Below are positions 52,994 through 64,000 of a DNA stretch of 64,000 nt, piece after piece; within the stretch, counting starts at the first letter, position 1; each line of letters starts with the position of its first letter. The position numbers and the translations under genes were made by a program. The notes beneath the pieces were generated by a model, which worked only from the letters and a program-made list of their open reading frames with translations, ran no database searches and was not told the origin of the DNA. The stretch comes from Auanema rhodensis (Eukaryota; Nematoda; Chromadorea; Rhabditida; Rhabditidae), in NCBI GenBank assembly GCA_964057225.1, contig OZ059897.1, forward strand, positions 19,592,001-19,656,000. Direction: 5' to 3'.

Positions 52994-55900
52994 TTTGACA
53001 AAAATTTTTTCGAAAAATTTCAAAATAATTTAGCAAAAAGTAGATGTTTTAAGATTCCATTTTTCAAGGCAAAGACGATGGACAATGTTATTCAACGAAA
53101 AAATTAATTCTTCAGGGTGAAAATCGAGGATATAAGTGTGAACTTATATCAGTTGATATCTCGGTGCATTTTTAAGCTAGCGCAAATCTGATAACACAGA
53201 TCGACGCAGCTTAAAAATCCGCATCGAATGCACTATACTACATTAAGAAACGCTTGATACAAAAATTAGTTATGATCGTTTGAAAAATGATGCATTAGTG
53301 TATGTTGAGTTTCCATGTACACTCAACATTGCTTCCAAAAACATTTTGACAAAAATTTTTTCGAAAAATTTCAAAATAATTTAGCAAAAAGTAGATGTTT
53401 TTAGATTCCATTTTTTAAGGCAAAGACGATAGACAATGTTATTCAACGAAAAAATAAATTCTTCAGGGTGAAAATCGAGGATATAAGTGTGAACTTATAT
53501 CAGTTGATATCTCGGTGCATTTTTAAGCTAGCGCAAATCTGATAACACAGATCGACGCAGCTTAAAAATCCGCATCGAATGCACTATATTACATTGAGAA
53601 ACACTTGATACAAAAATTAGTTATGATCGTTTGAAAAATGATGCATTAGTGTATGTTGAGTTTCCATGTACACTCAACATTGCTTCCAAAAACATTTTGA
53701 CAAAAATTTTTTCGAAAAATTTCAAAATAATTTAGCAAAAAGTAGATGTTTTTAGATTCCTTCTTTTAAGGCAAAGACGATGGACAATGTTATTCAACGA
53801 AAAAATTAATTCTTCAGGGTGAAAATCGAGGATATAAGTGTGAACTTATATCAGTTGATATCTCGGTGCATTTTTAAGCTAGCGCAAATCTGATAACACA
53901 GATCGACGCAGCTTAAAAATCCGCATCGAATGCACTATACTACATTAAGAAACGCTTGATACAAAAATTAGTTATGATCGTTTGAAAAATGATGCATTAG
54001 TGTATGTTGAGTTTCCATGTACACTCAACATTGCTTCCAAAAACATTTTGACAAAAATTTTTTCGAAAAATTTCAAAATAATTTAGCAAAAAGTAGATGT
54101 TTTTAGATTCCATTTTTCAAGGCAAAGACGATAGACAATGTTATTCAACGAAAAAATTAATTCTTCAGGGTGAAAATCGAGGATATAAGTGTGAACTTAT
54201 ATCAGTTGATATCTCGGTGCATTTTTAAGCTAGCGCAAATCTGATAACACAGATCGACGCAGCTTAAAAATCCGCATCGAATGCACTATATTACATTGAG
54301 AAACACTTGATACAAAAATTAGTTATGATCGTTTGAAAAATGATGCATTAGTGTATGTTGAGTTTCCATGTACACTCAACATTGCTTCCAAAAACATTTT
54401 GACAAAAATTTTTTCGAAAAATTTCAAAATAATTTAGCAAAAAGTAGATGTTTTTAGATTCCTTTTTTCAAGGCAAAGACGATAGACAATGTTATTCAAC
54501 GAAAAAATTAATTCTTCAGGGTGAAAATCGAGGATATAAGTGTGAACTTATATCAGTTGATATCTCGGTGCATTTTTAAGCTAGCGCAAATCTGATAACA
54601 CAGATCGACGCAGCTTAAAAATCCGCATCGAATGCACTATACTACATTGAGAAACGCTTAATACAAAAATTAGTTATGATCGTTTGAAAAATGATGCATT
54701 AGTGTATGTTGAGTTTCCATGTACACTCAACATTGCTTCCAAAAACATTTTGACAAAAATTTTTTCGAAAAATTTCAAAATAATTTAGCAAAAAGTAGAT
54801 GTTTTAAGATTCCATTTTTCAAGGCAAAGACGATGGACAATGTTATTCAACGAAAAAATTAATTCTTCAGGGTGAAAATCGAGGATATAAGTGTGAACTT
54901 ATATCAGTTGATATCTCGGTGCATTTTTAAGCTAGCGCAAATCTGATAACACAGATCGACGCAGCTTAAAAATCCGCATCGAATGCACTATACTACATTA
55001 AGAAACGCTTGATACAAAAATTAGTTATGATCGTTTGAAAAATGATGCATTAGTGTATGTTGAGTTTCCATGTACACTCAACATTGCTTCCAAAAACATT
55101 TTGACAAAAATTTTTTCGAAAAATTTCAAAATAATTTAGCAAAAAGTAGATGTTTTTAGATTCCATTTTTTAAGGCAAAGACGATAGACAATGTTATTCA
55201 ACGAAAAAATAAATTCTTCAGGGTGAAAATCGAGGATATAAGTGTGAACTTATATCAGTTGATATCTCGGTGCATTTTTAAGCTAGCGCAAATCTGATAA
55301 CACAGATCGACGCAGCTTAAAAATCCGCATCGAATGCACTATATTACATTGAGAAACACTTGATACAAAAATTAGTTATGATCGTTTGAAAAATGATGCA
55401 TTAGTGTATGTTGAGTTTCCATGTACACTCAACATTGCTTCCAAAAACATTTTGACAAAAATTTTTTCGAAAAATTTCAAAATAATTTAGCAAAAAGTAG
55501 ATGTTTTTAGATTCCTTCTTTTAAGGCAAAGACGATGGACAATGTTATTCAACGAAAAAATTAATTCTTCAGGGTGAAAATCGAGGATATAAGTGTGAAC
55601 TTATATCAGTTGATATCTCGGTGCATTTTTAAGCTAGCGCAAATCTGATAACACAGATCGACGCAGCTTAAAAATCCGCATCGAATGCACTATACTACAT
55701 TAAGAAACGCTTGATACAAAAATTAGTTATGATCGTTTGAAAAATGATGCATTAGTGTATGTTGAGTTTCCATGTACACTCAACATTGCTTCCAAAAACA
55801 TTTTGACAAAAATTTTTTCGAAAAATTTCAAAATAATTTAGCAAAAAGTAGATGTTTTTAGATTCCATTTTTCAAGGCAAAGACGATAGACAATGTTATT

Positions 55901-56503
55901 CAACGAAAAAATTAATTCTTCAGGGTGAAAATCGAGGATATAAGTGTGAACTTATATCAGTTGATATCTCGGTGCATTTTTAAGCTAGCGCAAATCTGAT
56001 AACACAGATCGACGCAGCTTAAAAATCCGCATCGAATGCACTATATTACATTGAGAAACACTTGATACAAAAATTAGTTATGATCGTTTGAAAAATGATG
56101 CATTAGTGTATGTTGAGTTTCCATGTACACTCAACATTGCTTCCAAAAACATTTTGACAAAAATTTTTTCGAAAAATTTCAAAATAATTTAGCAAAAAGT
56201 AGATGTTTTTAGATTCCTTTTTTCAAGGCAAAGACGATAGACAATGTTATTCAACGAAAAAATTAATTCTTCAGGGTGAAAATCGAGGATATAAGTGTGA
56301 ACTTATATCAGTTGATATCTCGGTGCATTTTTAAGCTAGCGCAAATCTGATAACACAGATCGACGCAGCTTAAAAATCCGCATCGAATGCACTATACTAC
56401 ATTGAGAAACGCTTAATACAAAAATTAGTTATGATCGTTTGAAAAATGATGCATTAGTGTATGTTGAGTTTCCATGTACACTCAACATTGCTTCCAAAAA
56501 CAT
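52994..56503. repeat. Tandem pentamer duplication M152-M156 / M157-M161 (2 x 1755 bp)
   Basis: Five types in order: ttttaag with ttaag; ccattttttaag with aaataaatt and tatat; ccttcttttaag with ttaag; gatag with tatat; cctttttt with gatag and cgcttaat. The copies are 52994-54748 and 54749-56503. They share two private variants not seen elsewhere in the window (aaataaatt and ccttctttt). I saw no difference between them on reading. Confidence 0.9.
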
Positions 56504-59500
56504 TTTGACAAAAATTTTTTCGAAAAATTTCAAAATAATTTAGCAAAAAGTAGATGTTTTTAGATTCCTTTTTTCAAGGCAAAGACGATGGACAATGTTA
56601 TTCAACGAAAAAATTATTTCTTCAGGGTGAAAATCGAGGATATAAGTGTGAACTTATATCAGTTGATATCTCGGTGCATTTTTAAGCTAGCGCAAATCTG
56701 ATAACACAGATCGACGCAGCTTAAAAATCCGGATCGAATGCACTATACTACATTAAGAAACGTTTGATACAAAAATTAGTTATGATCGTTTGAAAAATGA
56801 TGCATTAGTGTATGTTGAGTTTCCATGTACACACAACATTGCTTCCAAAAACATTTTGACAAAAATTTTTTCGAAAAATTTTTAAATAATTTAGCAAAAA
56901 GTAGATGTTTTAAGATTCCATTTTTCAAGGCAAAGACGATGGACAATGTTATTCAACGAAAAAATTAATTCTTCAGGGTGAAAATCGAGGATATAAGTGT
57001 GAACTTATATCAGTTGATATCTCGGTGCATTTTTAAGCTAGCGCAAATCTGATAACACAGATCGACGCAGCTTAAAATTCCGCATCGAATGCACTATACT
57101 ACATTGAGAAACGCTTAATACAAAAATTAGTTATGATCGTTTGAAAAATGATGCATTAGTGTATGTTGAGTTTCCATGTACACTCAACATTGCTTCCAAA
57201 AACATTTTGACAAAAATTTTTTCGAAAAATTTCAAAATAATTTAACAGAAAGTAGATGTTTTTAGATTCCATTTTTCAAGGCAAAGACGATAGACAATGT
57301 TATTCAACGAAAAAATTAATTCTTCAGGGTGAAAATCGAGGATATAAGTGTGAACTTATATCAGTTGATATCTCGGTGCATTTTTAAGCTAGCGCAAATC
57401 TGATAACACAGATCGACGCAGCTTAAAAATCCGCATCGAATGCACTATATTACATTGAGAAACACTTGATACAAAAATCAGTTATGATCGTTTGAAAAAT
57501 GATGCATTAGTGTATGTTGAGTTTCCATGTACACTCAACATTGCTTCCAAAAACATTTTGACAAAAATTTTTTCGAAAAATTTCAAAATAATTTAGCAAA
57601 AAGTAGATGTTTTTAGATTCCATTTTTCAAGGCAAAGACGATAGACAATGTTATTCAACGAAAAAATTAATTCTTCAGGGTGAAAATCGAGGATATAAGT
57701 GTGAACTTATATCAGTTGATATCTCGGTGCATTTTTAAGCTAGCGCAAATCTGATAACACAGATCGACGCAGCTTAAAAATCCGCATCGAATGCACTATA
57801 TTACATTGAGAAACACTTGATACAAAAATTAGTTATGATCGTTTGAAAAATGATGCATTAGTGTATGTTGAGTTTCCATGTACACTCAACATTGCTTCCA
57901 AAAACATTTTGACAAAAATTTTTTCGAAAAATTTCAAAATAATTTAGCAAAAAGTAGATGTTTTTAGATTCCTTTTTTCAAGGCAAAGACGATGGACAAT
58001 GTTATTCAACGAAAAAATTAATTCTTCAGGGTGAAAATCGAGGATATAAGTGTGAACTTATATCAGTTGATATCTCGGTGCATTTTTAAGCTAGCGCAAA
58101 TCTGATAACACAGATCGACGCAGCTTAAAAATCCGCATCGAATGCACTATACTACATTAAGAAACGCTTGATACAAAAATTAGTTATGATCGTTTGAAAA
58201 ATGATGCATTAGTGTATGTTGAGTTTCCATGTACACTCAACATTGCTTCCAAAAACATTTTGACAAAAATTTTTTCGAAAAATTTCAAAATAATTTAGCA
58301 AAAAGTAAATGTTTTTAGATTCCATTTTTCAAGGCAAAGACGATAGACAATGTTATTCAACGAAAAAATTAATTCTTCAGGGTGAAAATCGAGGATATAA
58401 GTGTGAACTTATATCAGTTGATATCTCGGTGCATTTTTAAGCTAGCGCAAATCTGATAACACAGATCGACGCAGCTTAAAAATCCGCATCGAATGCACTA
58501 TATTACATTGAGAAACACTTGATACAAAAATTAGTTATGATCGTTTGAAAAATGATGCATTAGTGTATGTTGAGTTTCCATGTACACTCAACATTGCTTC
58601 CAAAAACATTTTGACAAAAATTTTTTCGAAAAATTTCAAAATAATTTAGCAAAAAGTAGATGTTTTTAGATTCCTTTTTTCAAGGCAAAGACGATGGACA
58701 ATGTTATTCAACGAAAAAATTATTTCTTCAGGGTGAAAATCGAGGATATAAGTGTGAACTTATATCAGTTGATATCTCGGTGCATTTTTAAGCTAGCGCA
58801 AATCTGATAACACAGATCGACGCAGCTTAAAAATCCGGATCGAATGCACTATACTACATTAAGAAACGTTTGATACAAAAATTAGTTATGATCGTTTGAA
58901 AAATGATGCATTAGTGTATGTTGAGTTTCCATGTACACACAACATTGCTTCCAAAAACATTTTGACAAAAATTTTTTCGAAAAATTTCAAAATAATTTAG
59001 CAAAAAGTAGATGTTTTAAGATTCCATTTTTCAAGGCAAAGACGATGGACAATGTTATTCAACGAAAAAATTAATTCTTCAGGGTGAAAATCGAGGATAT
59101 AAGTGTGAACTTATATCAGTTGATATCTCGGTGCATTTTTAAGCTAGCGAAAATCTGATAACACAGATCGACGCAGCTTAAAATTCCGCATCGAATGCAC
59201 TATACTACATTGAGAAACGCTTAATACAAAAATTAGTTATGATCGTTTGAAAAATGATGCATTAGTGTATGTTGAGTTTCCATGTACACTCAACATTGCT
59301 TCCAAAAACATTTTGACAAAAATTTTTTCGAAAAATTTCAAAATAATTTAACAAAAAGTAGATGTTTTTAGATTCCATTTTTCAAGGCAAAGACGATAGA
59401 CAATGTTATTCAACGAAAAAATTAATTCTTCAGGGTGAAAATCGAGGATATAAGTGTGAACTTATATCAGTTGATATCTCGGTGCATTTTTAAGCTAGCG

Positions 59501-60715
59501 CAAATCTGATAACACAGATCGACGCAGCTTAAAAATCCGCATCGAATGCACTATACTACATTGAGAAACGCTTAATACAAAAATTAGTTATGATCGTTTG
59601 AAAAATGATGCATTAGTGTATGTTGAGTTTCCATGTACACTCAACATTGCTTCCAAAAACATTTTGACAAAAATTTTTTCGAAAAATTTCAAAATAATTT
59701 AGCAAAAAGTAGATGTTTTTAGATTCCTTTTTTCAAGGCAAAGACGATGGACAATGTTATTCAACGAAAAAATTATTTCTTCAGGGTGAAAATCGAGGAT
59801 ATAAGTGTGAACTTATATCAGTTGATATCTCGGTGCATTTTTAAGCTAGCGCAAATCTGATAACACAGATCGACGCAGCTTAAAAATCCGCATCGAATGC
59901 ACTATATTACATTGAGAAACACTTGATACAAAAATTAGTTATGATCGTTTGAAAAATGATGCATTAGTGTATGTTGAGTTTCCATGTACACTCAACATTG
60001 CTTCCAAAAACATTTTGACAAAAATTTTTTCGAAAAATTTCAAAATAATTTAGCAAAAAGTAGATGTTTTTAGATTCCATTTTTCAAGGCAAAGACGATA
60101 GACAATGTTATTCAACGAAAAAATTAATTCTTCAGGGTGAAAATCGAGGATATAAGTGTGAACTTATATCAGTTGATATCTCGGTGCATTTTTAAGCTAG
60201 CGCAAATCTGATAACACAGATCGACGCAGCTTAAAAATCCGCATCGAATGCACTATACTACATTGAGAAACGCTTAATACAAAAATTAGTTATGATCGTT
60301 TGAAAAATGATGCATTAGTGTATGTTGAGTTTCCATGTACACTCAACATTGCTTCCAAAAACATTTTGACAAAAATTTTTTCGAAAAATTTCAAAATAAT
60401 TTAGCAAAAAGTAGATGTTTTTAGATTCCTTTTTTCAAGGCAAAGACGATGGACAATGTTATTCAACGAAAAAATTATTTCTTCAGGGTGAAAATCGAGG
60501 ATATAAGTGTGAACTTATATCAGTTGATATCTCGGTGCATTTTTAAGCTAGCGCAAATCTGATAACACAGATCGACGCAGCTTAAAAATCCGCATCGAAT
60601 GCACTATATTACATTGAGAAACACTTGATACAAAAATTAGTTATGATCGTTTGAAAAATGATGCATTAGTGTATGTTGAGTTTCCATGTACACTCAACAT
60701 TGCTTCCAAAAACAT
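56504..60715. repeat. Block M162-M173 with a dimer repeated at six-monomer distance
   Basis: M162-M163 (ccggat with cgtttgat and acacacaac; then aaaattcc) recur as M168-M169, 2106 bp downstream, each followed by a ttaac-type monomer. The rest of the two hexamers differs: M164-M167 versus M170-M173. The same acacacaac then aaaattcc pair occurs at M89-M90 and M128-M129. Private changes: tttttaaataa in M163, aacagaaag and aatcagtt in M164, agcgaaaatc in M169. Confidence 0.8.
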
Positions 60716-63700
60716 TTTGACAAAAATTTTTTCGAAAAATTTCAAAATAATTTAGCAAAAAGTAGATGTTTTTAGATTCCATTTTTCAAGGCAAAGACGA
60801 TGGACAATGTTATTCAACGAAAAAATTAATTCTTCAGGGTGAAAATCGAGGATATAAGTGTGAACTTATATCAGTTGATATCTCGGTGCATTTTTAAGCT
60901 AGCGCAAATCTGATAACACAGATCGACGCAGCTTAAAAATCCGGATCGAATGCACTATACTACATTGAAGAACGCTTAATACAAAAATTAGTTATGATCG
61001 TTTGAAAAATGATGCATTAGTGTATGTTGAGTTTCCATGTACACTCAACATTGCTTCCAAAAACATTTTGACAAAAATTTTTTCGAAAAATTTCAAAATA
61101 ATTTAGCAAAAAGTAGATGTTTTTAGATTCCTTTTTTCAAGGCAAAGACGATGGACAATGTTATTCAACGAAAAAATTAATTCTTCAGGGTGAAAATCGA
61201 GGATATAAGTGTGAACTTATATCAGTTGATATCTCGGTGCATTTTTAAGCTAGCGCAAATCTGATAACACAGATCGACGCAACTTAAAAATCCGCATCGA
61301 ATGCACTATACTACATTGAAGAACGCTTAATACAAAAATTAGTTATGATCGTTTGAAAAATGATGCATTAGTGTATGTTGAGTTTCCATGTACACTCAAC
61401 ATTGCTTCCAAAAACATTTTGACAAAAATTTTTTCGAAAAATTTCAAAATAATTTAGCAAAAAGTAGATGTTTTTAGATTCCTTTTTTCAAGGCAAAGAC
61501 GATGGACAATGTTATTCAACGAAAAAATTAATTCTTCAGGGTGAAAATCGAGGATATAAGTGTGAACTTATATCAGTTGATATCTCGGTGCATTTTTAAG
61601 CTAGCGCAAATCTGATAACACAGATCGACGCAGCTTAAAAATCCGCATCGAATGCACTATATTACATTGAGAAACACTTGATACAAAAATTAGTTATGAT
61701 CGTTTGAAAAATGATGCATTAGTGTATGTTGAGTTTCCATGTACACTCAACATTGCTTCCAAAAACATTTTGACAAAAATTTTTTCGAAAAATTTCAAAA
61801 TAATTTAGCAAAAAGTAGATGTTTTTAGATTCCTTTTTTCAAGGCAAAGACGATGGACAATGTTATTCAACGAAAAAATTAATTCTTCAGGGTGAAAATC
61901 GAGGATATAAGTGTGAACTTATATCAGTTGATATCTCGGTGCATTTTTAAGCTAGCGCAAATCTGATAACACAGATCGACGCAGCTTAAAAATCCGCATC
62001 GAATGCACTATACTACATTGAGAAAAGCTTAATACAAAAATTAGTTATGATCGTTTGAAAAATGATGCATTAGTGTATGTTGAGTTTCCATGTACACTCA
62101 ACATTGCTTCCAAAAACATTTTGACAAAAATTTTTTCGAAAAATTTCAAAATAATTTAGCAAAAAGTAGATGTTTTTAGATTCCATTTTTCAAGGCAAAG
62201 ACGATGGACAATGTTATTCAACGAAAAAATTAATTCTTCAGGGTGAAAATCGAGGATATAAGTGTGAACTTATATCAGTTGATATCTCGGTGCATTTTTA
62301 AGCTAGCGCAAATCTGATAACACAGATCGACGCAGCTTAAAAATCCGGATCGAATGCACTATACTACATTGAAGAACGCTTAATACAAAAATTAGTTATG
62401 ATCGTTTGAAAAATGATGCATTAGTGTATGTTGAGTTTCCATGTACACTCAACATTGCTTCCAAAAACATTTTGACAAAAATTTTTTCGAAAAATTTCAA
62501 AATAATTTAGCAAAAAGTAGATGTTTTTAGATTCCTTTTTTCAAGGCAAAGACGATGGACAATGTTATTCAACGAAAAAATTAATTCTTCAGGGTGAAAA
62601 TCGAGGATATAAGTGTGAACTTATATCAGTTGATATCTCGGTGCATTTTTAAGCTAGCGCAAATCTGATAACACAGATCGACGCAACTTAAAAATCCGCA
62701 TCGAATGCACTATACTACATTGAAGAACGCTTAATACAAAAATTAGTTATGATCGTTTGAAAAATGATGCATTAGTGTATGTTGAGTTTCCATGTACACT
62801 CAACATTGCTTCCAAAAACATTTTGACAAAAATTTTTTCGAAAAATTTCAAAATAATTTAGCAAAAAGTAGATGTTTTTAGATTCCATTTTTCAAGGCAA
62901 AGACGATAGACAATGTTATTCAACGAAAAAATTAATTCTTCAGGGTGAAAATCGAGGATATAAGTGTGAACTTATATCAGTTGATATCTCGGTGCATTTT
63001 TAAGCTAGCGCAAATCTGATAACACAGATCGACGCAGCTTAAAAATCCGCATCGAATGCACTATACTACATTGAGAAACGCTTAATACAAAAATTAGTTA
63101 TGATCGTTTGAAAAATGATGCATTAGTGTATGTTGAGTTTCCATGTACACTCAACATTGCTTCCAAAAACATTTTGACAAAAATTTTTTCGAAAAATTTC
63201 AAAATAATTTAGCAAAAAGTAGATGTTTTTAGATTCCTTTTTTCAAGGCAAAGACGATGGACAATGTTATTCAACGAAAAAATTAATTCTTCAGGGTGAA
63301 AATCGAGGATATAAGTGTGAACTTATATCAGTTGATATCTCGGTGCATTTTTAAGCTAGCGCAAATCTGATAACACAGATCGACGCAGCTTAAAAATCCG
63401 GATCGAATGCACTATACTACATTGAAGAACGCTTAATACAAAAATTAGTTATGATCGTTTGAAAAATGATGCATTAGTGTATGTTGAGTTTCCATGTACA
63501 CTCAACATTGCTTCCAAAAACATTTTGACAAAAATTTTTTCGAAAAATTTCAAAATAATTTAGCAAAAAGTAGATGTTTTTAGATTCCTTTTTTCAAGGC
63601 AAAGACGATGGACAATGTTATTCAACGAAAAAATTAATTCTTCAGGGTGAAAATCGAGGATATAAGTGTGAACTTATATCAGTTGATATCTCGGTGCATT

Positions 63701-64000
63701 TTTAAGCTAGCGCAAATCTGATAACACAGATCGACGCAGCTTAAAAATCCGCATCGAATGCACTATACTACATTGAGAAAAGCTTAATACAAAAATTAGT
63801 TATGATCGTTTGAAAAATGATGCATTAGTGTATGTTGAGTTTCCATGTACACTCAACATTGCTTCCAAAAACATTTTGACAAAAATTTTTTCGAAAAATT
63901 TCAAAATAATTTAGCAAAAAGTAGATGTTTTTAGATTCCATTTTTCAAGGCAAAGACGATGGACAATGTTATTCAACGAAAAAATTAATTCTTCAGGGTG
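60716..64000. repeat. Terminal block M174-M183 with private 'gaagaac' variant
   Basis: M174, M175, M178, M179 and M181 read ttgaagaacgc where other monomers read ttgagaaacgc or ttgaaaaacgc. M174-M175 (ccggat; then gcaactt) recur as M178-M179, 1404 bp later. M177 and M182 end in aagcttaat. M183 is cut off by the window edge after 126 bases. Confidence 0.82.

Larger units (their letters stand above)
1..64000. repeat. Satellite DNA array, 351-bp monomer, 182 full copies plus a partial
   Basis: The same 351-bp unit repeats head-to-tail with no interruption. I numbered monomers from tttgac. Start of monomer n: 351n-350 for M1-M6, 351n-349 for M7-M10, 351n-348 for M11-M12, 351n-347 for M13-M16, 351n-346 for M17-M96, 351n-359 for M97-M144 and 351n-358 for M145-M183. 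Thus 176 monomers are 351 bp, five are 352 bp (M6, M10, M12, M16, M144) and one is 338 bp (M96). M183 is cut by the window end after 126 bases. Composition is about 31% GC. All copies lie in one orientation, and I saw no transposon, microsatellite expansion or unique sequence. Although 351 is a multiple of three, so each frame continues from copy to copy, every frame on both strands is stopped within each monomer. It is therefore noncoding. The likely setting is centromeric or pericentromeric heterochromatin of a eukaryote (inference). I do not recognise the satellite family. Confidence 0.99.

Noticed and set aside
1-64000. CRISPR array
   Set aside because: The repeat unit is 351 bp with no unique spacers; near-identical sequence extends through the whole unit and no cas genes are present.
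1-64000. rRNA, tRNA, snRNA or histone gene tandem array
   Set aside because: No rRNA, tRNA or snRNA motif is recognisable in the 351-bp unit, and all frames are closed.
1-64000. Telomeric or subtelomeric repeat tract
   Set aside because: No TTAGG, TTAGGG or similar short repeat run occurs on either strand.

Overview
The whole 64,000-base window is one uninterrupted array of satellite DNA. A single monomer of 351 bp, about 31% GC, repeats head-to-tail on one strand from the first base to the last. I count 182 complete copies (M1 to M182) plus the first 126 bases of M183. I found no gene, RNA gene, transposon, inversion, spacer or unique sequence. Both edges lie inside the array, so its real length is unknown but exceeds 64 kb. 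All positions quoted as offsets are counted from the first base of a monomer, which starts at tttgac.

The organism cannot be named from this sequence. A tandem array this long and homogeneous, with a monomer of about two nucleosome repeats, points to constitutive (centromeric or pericentromeric) heterochromatin of a eukaryote. By my count the consensus has 12 CpG dinucleotides, against roughly 8 to 9 expected from its composition. That lack of CpG depletion fits an invertebrate with little DNA methylation, such as an insect, better than a vertebrate or flowering plant. This is inference only.

The monomers are not all equal. About 25 offsets carry recurrent substitutions, and their combinations define monomer types. 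The order of types is not random: the array is a mosaic of locally amplified multi-monomer blocks (higher-order repeats, HORs). Main regions: 1-1755 mixed leader; 1756-6673 tetramer HOR with 352-bp members; 6674-8077 and 15098-16501 two copies of a short block around a rare 'ttacc' monomer; 8078-12289 hexamer HOR; 12290-15097 block with a private variant; 16502-18958 transition; 18959-29137 pentamer HOR territory; 28787-34389 and 42814-49482 two diverged copies of one long segmental duplication; 35092-38601 tandem pentamer duplication; 38953-42813 trimer HOR; 50537-52291 a further pentamer copy; 52994-56503 a tandem pentamer duplication with no difference seen; 56504-60715 dimer recurring at a six-monomer distance; 60716-64000 block with another private variant.

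Every monomer carries three dyad symmetries able to form hairpins, plus an A/T palindrome centred on TTCGAA. Substitutions fall mainly in two zones (offsets about 34-115 and 225-263), while the dyad-containing zones are nearly invariant. The window therefore offers no coding system. What it records is satellite evolution: block amplification, chimeric monomers, and two indels at microhomologies.
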